Assembly: GCA_949751835.1 (NCBI GenBank)
Contig: CATKHK010000029.1
Span: 1-64,000, forward strand
DNA: 64,000 bases
Reading direction: 5' to 3'
DNA from: Blepharisma japonicum
Lineage: Eukaryota > Ciliophora > Heterotrichea > Heterotrichida > Blepharismidae
Below are positions 1 through 11,945 of this stretch, one piece after another. Under the pieces are notes generated by a model. The model saw only the letters and a program-made list of their open reading frames with translations, was not told the DNA's origin and ran no database searches. Position 1 is the first letter of the stretch, and each line of letters begins with the position of its first letter. The position numbers and the translations under genes are program-made.

Positions 1-121
1 AAATAAACTATAACTGTTTTAATGAGCCATTCGCAGTCTCGCCGTATAATTGCTTATACTTAGACATGCATGGCTTAATCTTTGAGACAAGCATATGACT
101 ACTGGCAGGATCAACCAGATT
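1..121 (-). rRNA. SSU (18S) rRNA, 5' end, cut by window edge
   Basis: Read on the minus strand, the first 121 bases give the universal eukaryotic SSU 5' end: TCTGGTTGATCCTGCCAG, then AGTCATATGCTTGTCTCA and AAGATTAAGCCATGCATG. The mature 5' end is placed near 121 because AATCTGG starts there. The rest of the gene lies to the left, outside the window. The gene points away from the protein genes to its right. Confidence 0.97.
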
Positions 122-1156
122 ACTATCAATGAAAACGTCAATTCTGACACTTTCACCTCATTCACTCTATCTAATTGAGACTGGCCATACGAGTATGGCT
201 AGGTCAACTACAGAGCAGCCCTAAGTTACTGCACTTTCTTTCAAAAGTGATACCCAGGCAATTGGCACAATAACCCTCAGGCAAACAGCTGTATCCCTGA
301 TCGCGAAACAGCTGAAGGTCAAAACTCGTTTGTGAATTCTAGGGGTTATAGCTGTAAAAACCTCATAATAAGACTAATACTGCTGTAGAATATGGAAATT
401 TTCGCAGTACGTTCCACACTAGGGTACTTGCACTCTTACTCTATTTCCATTTTTCTTTTCGACCCCTCTTATATATACAAAAAATTTTTTTCTTTACTTT
501 TTTGCTATGGAGCCATTTTGGAAAATGACTAAGTCAAAATGGAGGAATAATTAAAGATGGCGGAGGAAGAAAGACATAAAAAGGGGTGATGTTGGAGAGT
601 CAATTGAGAAATCAATATAGATAGTTTTATTGAGGTACTAAAGATCTTGAAAGATTATGCTTAATAGTAATTTAATTTGGTTGATTTTATTAAGATTTAT
701 GATTCTCTTGAAATTATCTCACCTTGCAGAAATTAATTTTAAATACTAAACTTATCAAAATTAATGACCAAAGAAAAGAACTCAATAGATAGCTGCTAAA
801 GTTTTTGATCATTTTAATTATATTTGTGAATAAATCTTATTATATAAAACAAATTATGAGTCTTTCTTCTTAGCTTTAATGATATATAGTTGGTTTTTTA
901 GAAAAGAAATGAAATATAAAATAATTAATTTCAGCTATCACTTTTTTATAAATCGGATAAATAATGTTTCTATCTGAGCATAATTTTCCAAAATTTTCAC
1001 TTTGATTTTCTATTTGCAAATAATCAAGAGGAATTACAACTATAATATCCTAAACATTATAATTAAAATTAATAAAAATCTCAAGATATACACACTATTA
1101 AAAATAATTATTAAATTATAAAATGATAAGTTTTAAGCGTTTTTATAATTCATAAA
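122..1156 (-). other. rDNA 5' external transcribed spacer and upstream promoter side
   Basis: No open frame is supported here. Bases 122 to about 470 have mixed composition and directly precede the SSU on its strand, so they fit the 5' external transcribed spacer. From about 470 to 1156 the DNA turns very AT-rich with long T and A runs, typical of the intergenic DNA elsewhere in the window. The Pol I start site should lie near the change, around 430-600, but no element can be identified by eye. The stretch also holds the upstream region of the plus-strand gene at 1157. Confidence 0.55.
513..542. repeat. 8-bp perfect inverted repeat near the presumed rDNA promoter
   Basis: CCATTTTG at 513-520 and CAAAATGG at 535-542 are perfect inverted copies separated by 14 bases. 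They lie where the rDNA spacer changes to AT-rich DNA. Such a short repeat can occur by chance; the position is the only reason to note it. Confidence 0.3.
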
Positions 1157-2260
1157 ATGAAAAGAACATTCACACTCAGAAAACGTCCTCAAAGCATGGA
1201 ATTTTCCACAAATGATACCTCGCCACTCAAAAGTTCATCCCGATTTAAGGTTGTTACAATTTTAAGAAAGTTAACTCGCAAAAACACTCCACTTCCTGGC
1301 TCTTTAGAAGAAGATTTTATGCTCGAAAACCAAAATGACAATACGAATTTTTTACAGCCAAATGTACCTATGAGCATCAAAATTGGCCCTAAATTTGATG
1401 AAAGAGGTGAGCCAGTTCGCCATTCATTTGTAGGCCCTCCTCAGCTTTTTGCATCGTCACAACGACATAAATGAAAAAAGCACTTATCTATCAAAGATAC
1501 TTATAATTCCCCAGAACAAATAAAGAAAGTCAGAAGTAAAGTAAAAATCGACCCAGATGAAAAAATTCGTAATCAAATAAAAATTATTAATGAAGGGAAA
1601 CGAAAAGAAGAAGAAATTGAAAAAAAAATGCTTAAAAGCATGAGTGTTGGTGAAAGGCTGCTTAGCGAAAGGGAATCAAAAATAATGAAAACTTATGACT
1701 CGACAATTAATTTTTGGAATAAAATTGAAAATGGGCTTTTAAGGAAAACTAAGAAAAATTATGAAAGTTTGCTGACAAATCGAGCCATGGAGTATAGAGA
1801 AAAGAGAGAAAAATATAGTTTAGTGGAAAATGTCGTGAATGCAGGTGAAAATTCAAATAATTATGCATGGGTGATGTCACTAAGACAAAGCTCGTCTGAT
1901 AAATATCCTAGTACATTTTTGAAAGTTGGTGTAGATTTATATACGCGAGTTTGTATGAGAACCAACTCAAGCGAGCCTATAATCAGAAACCCACATGGCA
2001 GAAGGAGTTCTTCAAAAACCTTCAGAGACTATCCCTACTGCCAAAGCAAAGTTGAAGAAGCTCACAAAATCCTAGGCGACAAAAGCCCAACAGAAGTTAA
2101 CCAGCTTCAAGTTATAGGAAGCTCAAAATTCCCTATAGAGCTTGAAGCGGCTAAAAGTATTGGATTTTCCAACGTCATTATTAACGACTCAGACCCCCAT
2201 TTCCCCGAAGAAGTTATAGAAGAATTTTATGATAAAAATTTCAAATTAAGGAAATATTAA
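1157..2260 (+). CDS. Conserved-looking hypothetical protein, 367 aa
   Basis: One reading frame from ATG to TAA once the UGA at residue 106 is read as Trp; the two halves are in frame. The protein is basic and polar, with a charged middle rich in Lys and Glu (about residues 115-175, likely helical). There is no signal peptide, membrane segment or domain I recognise. The C-terminal third, with motifs such as SSSKTFRDYPYC and KILGDKSPTEVNQ, looks folded. The 3' end lies only 2 bp from the stop of the convergent RING gene. Function unknown. Confidence 0.75.
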
Positions 2261-2262
2261 CA

Positions 2263-2871
2263 CTAGGAAGTTGCATATAAGTTCTGCACTAATTGATGCT
2301 CTTCTGGAGGAGCAATAAAGCTTTTATTCTGCTCTTTTTCTTTTAAATCAATATCATCCTTATCTTCATTAATCATCGGCAGTTGAGAAATCCATTTATT
2401 TCCTTGATTTGTAGTATTGTTAAAAGTTGCATAAGGAGAATCAGAGTATCGCTTAACTGTCACATTTGGGTCTACATCAGTTACTATAAGTGGCTGTGCT
2501 TTGCAATGTGGGCATGCAATTTCAAAATTTACATGCTTTGTTTGGAGCTCTGAGATGCAAAGATGACAAATATAATTTTTACAGCATTGTGTAACCAAAA
2601 TATTAGACAGATACTTGAAACAAATAGGGCAGTTATAAGGAAATAAACCTTTTTGTGTTGATACAGGAGTAAAGTCACTTGATTTTACCTGGTCGGGAGT
2701 TAATTTAGATTCAACTTTAATCTTGGCAGGCTCTTGAGATTCAGGTTTTGGAATTTGTGGTCGAGAAGGGGCTACTGGAGGACGTGGTGGCTGTACTTGT
2801 GGGGCAGACTGACTTGAAGTGTTTTGAACAACTTTTGGCTGATTTGATGATTTAGTATTGAAGCAGCCCAT
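2263..2871 (-). CDS. RING-type zinc finger protein with lipidation-type N-terminus, 202 aa
   Basis: Starts MGCFNTKSS: Gly2 with Thr6 fits N-myristoylation, and Cys3 could be palmitoylated, so membrane attachment is likely. Residues 15-65 are Pro/Gln-rich and disordered. Residues about 78-125 hold a RING-like Cys pattern (CPIC, QCCKNYIC, HLC, ACPHC) in which the usual His position is not obvious, so a variant RING/U-box-like fold is possible. The family normally acts as E3 ubiquitin ligases; the substrate is unknown. It ends in TAG, tail-to-tail with the previous gene at 2 bp. Confidence 0.75.
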   Translation of the reverse strand: MGCFNTKSSNQPKVVQNTSSQSAPQVQPPRPPVAPSRPQIPKPESQEPAKIKVESKLTPDQVKSSDFTPVSTQKGLFPYNCPICFKYLSNILVTQCCKNYICHLCISELQTKHVNFEIACPHCKAQPLIVTDVDPNVTVKRYSDSPYATFNNTTNQGNKWISQLPMINEDKDDIDLKEKEQNKSFIAPPEEHQLVQNLYATS

Positions 2872-3092
2872 TTTGGGATCAAATTAAATTACTTTACAAA
2901 AGAATAAATGATTTTGAATTTACTTCAGGTTTTATGATTTTAGCATCTATTTTAGAATCCTAAACATAAAATGATTCTTTATAGGGACAATATATATAGA
3001 AATATTATTTAAATAATTTCTATTTGCAAAAGATCATTAACCATATTCTAACGTAATTAATAAGAAAATTATATAAATTGCATAAGACTAAA

Positions 3093-5801
3093 TTAATGTT
3101 TATCTTTCTTATTATAAGTAAGAGACATGTCAGTTTCACCTGGTTTGTTCATAAATATTTGAACACTTAAATCTTCATTTTCACTCCTAATAATATTCAA
3201 TAAATTTTCTACATCTTCTAACTTAACTTTTTTGATTTCCTCAGACAAATTTTGATAATACCCAAACTGTCTTCTCCCTGTCAAAATTTCAAGCCATAAA
3301 TCTCCATGCTCTGCTTCCATTGATTCATATTTTCATAGCAAGCTTTCTGCCACCCTGTTTGCTAAGCTCATATCTTCAGGTAAAAATTCGAAATTATCCC
3401 AAAAAAGATCAATAATTTCGTTCATCTCAGGTGGACTTTTATATGACCCTTGCACAATCAAATACATTGAATTTGTTCCAAATCTTTCAATTACATCAGA
3501 AAAAACAATATAGCCAAGTTGGTAATTGCTTCTCAGAACTTTGAAAGCTTCATCAGATGACTTAGCAACGAGGACTCTTAAAGCAGCAGTTGTTGGTAAA
3601 TCAAAATAGCCAAAATCATATCAGTTAAAAATACAGTGATTTGAGATGCTTGTATCAGTTGATATTCCTGCTTTAGAAACTGACTTTGCTTTTGGGTATT
3701 TTCTTATGTCTTTTTCAGAAGTTTTTATATATTTTTGAATAATTTTTTTATAAATATCGACATTATTTTGTAGAGCATTCCCGTAAACAAAGAAATCTAT
3801 ATTAGAATTTGCAAAAATCTTAAGAAATTCTGTATAGTCTCTTTGGCTAAACGCATTAAGTAAGCTGAGTCTTTCAGAATTTGTATAGTAATCTTCAAGA
3901 ATAATATTTCCTAATTTTTCATAAGCAATTTGATATGGCTGAGAATTAATCGCAGATACGTATTTTTCGTTTAAAGATTCTAGCACAGAGCTTAGTTTAT
4001 TGAGACTCGGATTTTTATTTATTTTCATTATTTCTTCCAAAAATAGGTCCATTTTATCTCTCCAGCCAATTAATGTAATAGAAATCCCAGAATATTCAGA
4101 TTTTATGTCAGCATAGAACCCTGAGGTGATGAACATAGAAAGCTCTTCCAAAATTATTCTAGAAACTAATTCAACGTGAATATCACTTAGCATTGAATTA
4201 GAATTTGTAAAAATCATAACGCTAATTATAACTTTAGGCTGCTCAAAATTTTGATCAAATTTATGCCACACATTTAATTGAGTGCTTGAGCTAAGCTGAA
4301 TTACTTCAGTTTTGCAGGGATCACAGATTAATACATTTAAATCTGATGGTATAAATCCATTTACGCTAACGATTGCGAAATGATTTCCATTAGGCACAAG
4401 ATTAAATTTCAAGATATCGTAATAAAAGTTATAATAAGGATCATAGCTGGTAAATTCTAATATAGCTCCATCAAAATTAGCTCCTTTATCAAATGCATCT
4501 GACATAAAAACAGCAAACATTTTTTCAGAGGTAATCATACTCAAAATATCACTAAAAATTTCATTATTAAACGCTCGTTTTATTTCAAATCCTGCAATAT
4601 AATGTCTTTCAGGGAAATTTTGCATATTACTTGATATAGCTGAAACAAGCTCTCCTGGGGTAGAAAACTTAAAATAATTGTAATTGACTCTGGCGATAGC
4701 GCTATAGTCATTTCATAGCAATTCTAGCTGTTCTGATGGTAATTGTTTTAGGTCTTCAATATAAGCTAAAACAGACTCAGCCACATATTTTCATTTCTCA
4801 AAGCCTTTATCTGTTAATGTTATTTCGATTTGAATTAATGAAAAATCTGGATAAGTCATCGAAATGTAGGATTCCATACGACTAATTAAGTCAGGCAATG
4901 AAGCACTGATACTATTTTTCCCTGAATAGTTCAACAAATAAGATAAAAAGTGGCTTGGCTGGGAGCGATAAAAGCGAAATTCTGATGGGACTGCCCAAAA
5001 TAAAATCAAGCTTGACCCATTATTAATTTTCGGTGCTAAAATTATTTTTCCTGAATTCAGAAAAGGAGGGTCATATATAAATTCAGTTTGGCCTATCGGA
5101 ATGTCAGAATAATAGTCAACTGCATATTTTAATAATGTATCTATAGGATATTGCCCATATATAACTAATTTCATATTTCCAGCAGTATAGTAATCTTCAT
5201 AAAATTTTTGAACTTTCCGAACTAAGCCTTCAACATTCAAAGTTTCTGTATTTCCAGTCGCAAAATGGCTTATAGGATGTTTTTCTCCTGCTAAGGTTTC
5301 TATTAGCCTATACATTCTTCAGCCATCACTAAATCTATTTTTATCATGCTCAGAATTGACTGCCTTTACTTCCCGATTGACAGCGCCTTCAAGAAAAACA
5401 GGCTCAACAAAGGCTTTTGAGAATATTTTCAAGGACTCTTCAAGGGCATCATTGCTAACTGTGAAAAAGAAATTGGTTTCTTGTTTATCAGTATAAGCAT
5501 TTGTGTAGCCTGAATGACCGTTCAGGAAAGATCTTAAATAGTCTTCTTCTGGGTAGCTTTTTGAGCTGAAAAATAGCATATGCTCTACGAAATGGGCTAG
5601 ACCTGGAATAGTGTCTTGGTTTGAGCCAACATTAATAGACAATGAAGCTGCAGCTTGTGGGCAGTCTAAGCAAGAAACCACTAAACATTTAAGGCCATTG
5701 TCAAGTTCTATATATTCGTAAGCGTTTTTGTCATTTATTGGTGTCTCTATCTCAAGTGCTTTAGCAATAGAAAGAAATAGGATAAATCCTATAATCAGCA
5801 T
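3093..5801 (-). CDS. Secreted M16 (insulysin-family) metallopeptidase, copy A, 902 aa
   Basis: A hydrophobic N-terminus (MLIIGFILFLSIAKA) reads as a signal peptide. The inverted zinc site HFVEH follows at about residue 72. The downstream Glu-containing motif NREVKAVNSEHDKN is nearly the insulin-degrading-enzyme signature, so the active half looks intact. The rest matches the long four-lobed M16 layout, at 902 aa against about 1000 in animal insulysin. Several in-frame UGAs read as Trp (for example in SDGWRM and FNWYDFG) and the frame stays constant throughout. Insulysins cut short peptides inside a closed chamber; here the signal peptide suggests a vacuolar or extracellular role. A close paralogue lies inverted at 9119-11833. 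Confidence 0.93.
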
Positions 5802-5842
5802 ATTTATATAAAATTCATATTTTTTCTATTAGAAATTAACAA

Positions 5843-8800
5843 TTAGCTCTCTTGAAAAAACTCCGCTGCGCTTTCCCACAAGTACCTTGGAAATCGATTA
5901 GTAAACACAAGCTTCAAAGACGCCGCAGCAAGAATAGATTTTGACGAAGAATTTGAGCTTGAAATTGACAACGATTTTTTAGACCTTATCACATCTTTTT
6001 TCTCCTCTTCAATAGGTGGATCATGAATTGGATAATATTGGCACTGCTGAGTAATATAAATTGATAGCATATCCACGCTCATTTCTTGCTGCAAAATTGA
6101 TAAATTATGACTGTGTTTATAACATATTGAAATTAACGTAGGGAAAAGCACATTTGTGTATTTTTTATCAGTAAAATATGCAAATGGCAGCCCGCACAAT
6201 CTTTGTAAAATAGAAGTTTCCCCTAAATTCATCATATCCTGGTTTTTTGTATTTTGGGTTACAAAATACCCAATTAGCAGTATAACTTCATGTAATAGTT
6301 CTCGGACATCTTCTAGCCCAGAATCTATATGTTCTGTGCAATATCGTAATATGTAATTAAACAAATGGTACATCTGGTCATAATATTCCTCACTTGACAA
6401 CATTTCTTGAAGCAGTGGCAGATGAAGTCTTGCCAAATTATTCAAAAATCGCATTGATAATATTGAAACGGCCAAAGAAGTCTGAGGAATCACCCTTGGA
6501 GCTTGCTGCTTTGGAGGCCCATCATTTAGCAGTAAACATAGGAGCAAATAAGGAATACCGGCAAGCTCAGACTCTTTGAAAATGTAAATAAAATTATCTG
6601 TTAAAAATGTAGAAACCTCATAGGCAGGCTTATTTCCAAGACCCCAGCCGTGAAAAGTGTTCAAAGACTCTAAAAATCCTACGCATTTTAAGAGCAGTAA
6701 TGAAAAATTATTGGATGTCAAGTCTAATGGCCGCTGCAAAAGATGGAGCTTTTGCCGAAGAAGGGAAAGCAGGCCACAGTTTAATAAATAATCAATATAT
6801 AGCTCTCTAAGCTCTCTATATTCAGCTTGGAGCCTGTGCTTAAGATGGATTGTGAGAATGTGGAAGAGCTGGGAAAGGTAGGTTAATTCCATAATTGCTT
6901 TGGGAGGTTTTTCTAAAATTCAGCAGACTAAGTCTACAAGTGGAATCAGTCGATTTGTGATGATCATATATGTGCGGTTTTCACTAAGCCCAGAAAAGAT
7001 TGCTAAAAACTTGGAGCCAACTTCTAATAAGCCTAAAATGTATTTCATTTCATGCTTAGGACAATTTTTAACTTTTTTAATAATTTCCATTAGACAAGGT
7101 ATAAATTTCAATTGCCTTATAACATGCAAATCAGCCTCTTTTCTCTGATCAAGTATTTTTATTGTATCTTTCAGTATACTATCAATTTGTCCATAATCAA
7201 TAACATTATTCGCAATACACTTCTCAAAATCAATCCCCAGCTTTTGTATTCTGTTTTTATTCACCCCTGACGTTTCTCTTCCCATAATGCACACTTTTTC
7301 ATGTTTTTGGCATCTAGTTGTTAGCATTTGCTTAATTTTTTTCATTCTTTTTTTTACATAAAGATCTCTTTGCTGCTCTAAATCCTGATAACTTGTCAGC
7401 ATAATGACAGGGTCTGACAAGTTTCCTTGGACAAGAAATCTTCTTAGTTCATCTTGATGTCTGTCTGAATTTATATGCTCTTCTGGGCTTGAGTCTGTAG
7501 GAATTTCAAAGTTGCAGACAGAGCATCATAAATGTCTCTGTTGGAATATTTTTTGTTTTTGGATTTTCCCTTTTTTCATATTGAAGGTCATTTTTACATT
7601 GGGATCTTTGTGGATGCTTCAAACTCTGTAGGCCCATAATTTTGGGACATCATCGACTGAGGAGGTAGAGCTGCTGTCTCAGCTTTCGTTTTCTTTTTCT
7701 TCGACTATTTCAGTTTCATCACGAGACTTTATGCTTATGCTGCTTCTATAAGTTCTTTCACCACCACGTTTACCGAGCTCTTCTGCTTTTGTTTTCTTTT
7801 CTTCTAGAATTTTAATTCTACGGTTTTCAGCTTCTTCTCACTTCATTTTCGCTGACATCAGCTTATTTCCTCTTTCCGACTGCAACGCAAGTCTTCTTTT
7901 CTCAGCAGCTTCTTCTTTTTGTAATCTCTCTACCTGTTTTTGTTTAATACTCTGTAGCGCTTTAGTTCTCCTTTCCCTTGTATCTTCTATTTTCTGGTCA
8001 ATCGTCATCTTTTTGTCCTCTGCTTGCAATTCCAGTATAAATGCAACCTCATTAGGCTTCAAATTTTCACTTTTTGCCCTATTTCTGATCTGACTTAAAT
8101 GTGCTTCATATCGTTCATCAGCTTTGCTTTGTTTTAGCAAAATCTGTAGCTCAATCTGTCTTTTTTTATCTTCATTAATCTTTTCATTTTCTTCTTTAAT
8201 TTTTCTCATTTTCCTCTGCTTTTGTAAAGCGACGTCTTGCCTTTTCATGTCAATTAGGCTACGTTTTCACTCAGCGCGCTTTTGCTTGTCGTCGATTTTC
8301 TGCTTTACCTCACCAGGACTTGGTTTTTCTCTAAATAGTTTTTCCTCAAGCTTTTTGATCCGGTCTACTCTGCCAGGAGAAAGTGATTTGCATCGTTTGT
8401 CGGAATCAAAAGAAATGACGGAGATTTCTTCTCAGCTTTCTTCTTCAATTTCGTCACTTTCTTCAGCAGCTCTTTCTCGTATCAGAAGTACTAAGGCTTG
8501 GACAGGACTTAAGCCATCGTCTAAATACTGTCTTAAAAGCTCGCCATCGACACTTCCGGAAGGATCAGAAATATCGACACTTGTGTTCCCGCTTTGCTTT
8601 TGTCGCAGATTTTTAAATTCTTCTAATGAATGCTCTAGGGTTTCTATAGCACCATCAGTAAATGCTGAAAAATTCTCATTGCTGCACATTGTAAATAGAT
8701 CTTCAATGGCATTGTTAAGATGCCGAAAAAGGTGAATTCAGTTTTCGACTTGATTGCTGTAATCTTGAATTGGCTTTTTGGGTGCTGAACCGGTCTTTTT

Positions 8801-8896
8801 AGGAGGGTTTGAGCATGATGGAATTTTGCTGGATGTGAACTGAGGGGTTGAAGGAGGTGTTTTTTTTGGAAGTTTAGGTGATTTTCTCTTGTCCAT
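5843..8896 (-). CDS. SCAPER: SCAPER homologue (C2H2 zinc finger, coiled coil), 1017 aa
   Basis: One frame from ATG at 8896 to TAA, with UGA-Trp at several places. Order of parts: a disordered Lys/Pro N-terminus (1-55); a helical segment with VENWIHLFRHLNNAI; a long Lys/Arg/Glu coiled coil (about 170-420); one C2H2 finger (C-x2-C-x12-H-x5-H, starting WCSVCNFE near 451); then about 500 residues of helical repeats. This order matches SCAPER, the cyclin-A-associated ER protein that in animals helps cotranslational decay of tubulin mRNA. The identification rests on the finger and the layout. It sits between two inverted M16 paralogues. Confidence 0.75.
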
Positions 8897-9118
8897 TTTA
8901 TAAATGATTTACTAATAGATGCTTATGCGATTTAATGAATTTTTGTTATTTGTAATAATATAATAATTTATTATAAAAAGGAATTACATAAACGCTAATA
9001 TTAATTTAGATATATTTATTGATATAAACAAATAAAAAATCCTTTTCTTGTTATATAAGAATAAAATTTTCTTATAATTTTAACTTTATATGTGATTTAT
9101 TATACGTTTTGTATAAAA

Positions 9119-11833
9119 ATGACACTCTTAAGATTTTTATTCCTCATCTTCCATGTAGTGTCCTCAAATGAAATTGATATCCCAATAAATGACAAAAACG
9201 TTTATGATTACATTGAGCTTGAAAACGGTCTTAAATGCGTCGTTATCTCTTGTGCAGAATGCCCAGAAGCTGCAGCATCTCTATCCGTCGGTGTGGGATC
9301 AAATCAAGACCCAATCCCAGGTCTCGCTCACTTTGTAGAGCATATGCTATTTTACAGCTCAAAATCTTACCCAACAGAAGACTACTTACGCACTTTTGTG
9401 ACTTCCCATTCAGGTGACACAAATGCGTACACTGATAAAGAAGAAACTAATTATTATTTAACTATCAGCAATGACGCATTAGAAGAGTGCCTAAAAATAT
9501 TTTCCAAAGCCTTTATCGAGCCTAATTTTGTTGAAAATGCAGTTAATAGAGAAATAAAAGCAGTCAATTCTGAGCATGACAAAAACCGTTACGATGATAT
9601 ATGAAGAATGGCAAGATTAACAGAAATCTTAGCAGGAGAAAACCATCCAATTAGCCATTTCGCGACTGGCACGAATGAAACTTTGAAAGGTGATGGAATT
9701 GTAAAAATAGTCCAAAAATTTTTTGATGATTACTATTTGGCAGAAAATATGAACTTGGTTATTTATGGGAAATATTCAGTTAAAAAACTTCTGCAGCTCG
9801 CTGTGGATTATTTCTCTGATATTCCTAGTGGTAGAACTGAATTTTTTTATGAAAAACCATATTTAGAAGCAGGGAAAATAGTGGTAGCACCATTAATGTC
9901 AGAAGGGTCAGTTTTTAATATTTTTTGGGCATTTACTTCAGAATTTAAAAATTATCAGTATCAGCCATGCCACTTTATTTCGTATTTGTTAAGCTATAAT
10001 GGGAAGAATAGTATTCCTTCAACACTTTCAGACTATATAACTTATTTAGAGTCTTATACATCAATGACTTATACAGATTTTTCATTAATTGAAGTCAAAA
10101 TTACACTAACTGAAAAAGGGCTTGGCCAATGGAAGTATGTCGCAGAATGTATTCTTGCATATGTGGAGCAGCTTAAGCAGCTATCATTTGATGAGTTAAA
10201 AATGCTATGAAATGACTATAGCCAAATTTCTCAATTAAACTTTGATTATTCTGAGTTTTCCTCACCAGATGACGAAATAATTGCAATTTCTTCTAACATG
10301 CATAATTTCCCAAAAAAGCATTATGTTCCAGGTTTTACTATAAAAGAAGAATTTGATTATAAGCTGATTACACAAACGCTAGATATGATGACTTCTGATA
10401 AAGTTTTTATGGTATTTATGTCAAGTACTTTTGAAAAAGGGACCATTTTTGATGACTCTGCCTTGGAGTTCTCACATCATGAGCCATATTATGATTTTAA
10501 CTATGATATTTTACCAATCCACTTAACAAAAAATGACAATAAATTTAGCATTATTGAAATAAATGATAGCATTCCTTCTGATTTAAGCATTTTAGCATGC
10601 AAAGATTGCTCATCTTCTGTGATCCAGCTTGAAAACTCAGATAATAGCTTGCAGATGTGATATAAATTTGATGATTCTTTTAGCCAGCCAAAAGTAATAA
10701 TCAGCTTTATCCTCTTTTCAAATTCAGATTCTGTATTAAGAGATATCCATTCTGAATTAGCAGGAAGAATCATTTCTGAAGAGCTTGCGATGTATTTAGC
10801 ATCTGGATTTGTTGCCAATATTAAATCAGAGTATTCTGGAATAGGTGTGACTTTGACAGGTTGGCGTGACAAAATGCAGGAATTTTTAGAGGAAATCATA
10901 AAAATCCTTTCTAAGCCAAATCTCTCGAAACTTAATGCAGTTGCTGAATATTTAAATGATCAATATAGCTCAGCTAGCAATGAGCAAGCATATATGCTTG
11001 CCTATGAAAAATTAGCTAACATTATTTTGGAAGACTATTACACATATCCTGAAAAGCTTGAAATTTTGGAAAATTTCGAGCCTAAAGATTTCATTAATTA
11101 TCTTGAAGATATTCAATATGCAAATATTGATCTTTTTGTTTATGGGAACGTTTTACAGGCCCATGCTCAAAATTACAAAGAAATAATATGCAGCTATTTT
11201 GAGCCATCAGAAAAACATATAAGAAAATACCCTCAAGCTGTTTCTGTGTCTGGAGGGGCAATTTCAATAGATACATCTATTTCTAACCATTGTATTTTTA
11301 ATTGGTATGATTTTGGATATTATGACCCTACAACTTTTGCAGTACTAAAAGTCCTCAACGCTAAATCATCTGACGAAGCTTTTAAAGTGTTAAGGACAAA
11401 TTATCAGCTTGGATATGCAGTAATTTCTGATGTCATGGATAAATTTGGAGTAAATATATTATATCTCACAGCCCAAGGGACATATAAAAATCCTCCAGAT
11501 ATGGGTGAAATTATAGAAATTTTTTGGGATGATTTCGAGTTTTTACCTGAAGATATGAGTCTTGTTGATGTGGTGGCTGAAAATCTCTTATGGAAATATG
11601 AGTCGATGGAAGCAGAACATGAATTTTTGTGGACAGAAATTTTAAACGGAAGAAGGGAGTTTGAGCATAATAAAATTTTAGCAGAAAAGGTTAGACAAGT
11701 GACATATGATGATATAAACAAAGTATTGGAAACTATTAAAAGCGATGGAGCGGATTTGAGCGTTCACATATATTTGCAAGGATCAGAGCCAGCCAATATT
11801 AATGTTGGCCTGAATTATAATAAATCAAAATAA
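9119..11833 (+). CDS. Secreted M16 (insulysin-family) metallopeptidase, copy B, 904 aa
   Basis: Closely similar to copy A along its whole length, including HFVEH (zinc site), the NREIKAVNSEHDKN motif and the C-terminal YNK ending. The ATG at 9119 is chosen because it gives the signal peptide MTLLRFLFLIFHVVSS; a GTG further up adds residues with no match in copy A. Three in-frame UGAs (about 9602, 10208, 10658) encode Trp at positions where copy A also has Trp. It is probably secretory or vacuolar. With copy A it forms an inverted duplicate pair around the SCAPER gene, transcribed outwards. Confidence 0.93.
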
Positions 11834-11945
11834 ACTGTGAATATATTTTTTATCTAATCAATATCTAAGATATATGGAAAAGTAAATAATTTCAAAATTT
11901 AATTTATTGATAAATATAATAAATAACCCAAATCTTATCTATTCA

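Noticed and set aside
9092-9118. Upstream GTG extension of M16 copy B
   Set aside because: It has no counterpart in copy A and spoils the signal peptide; the ATG at 9119 fits better.
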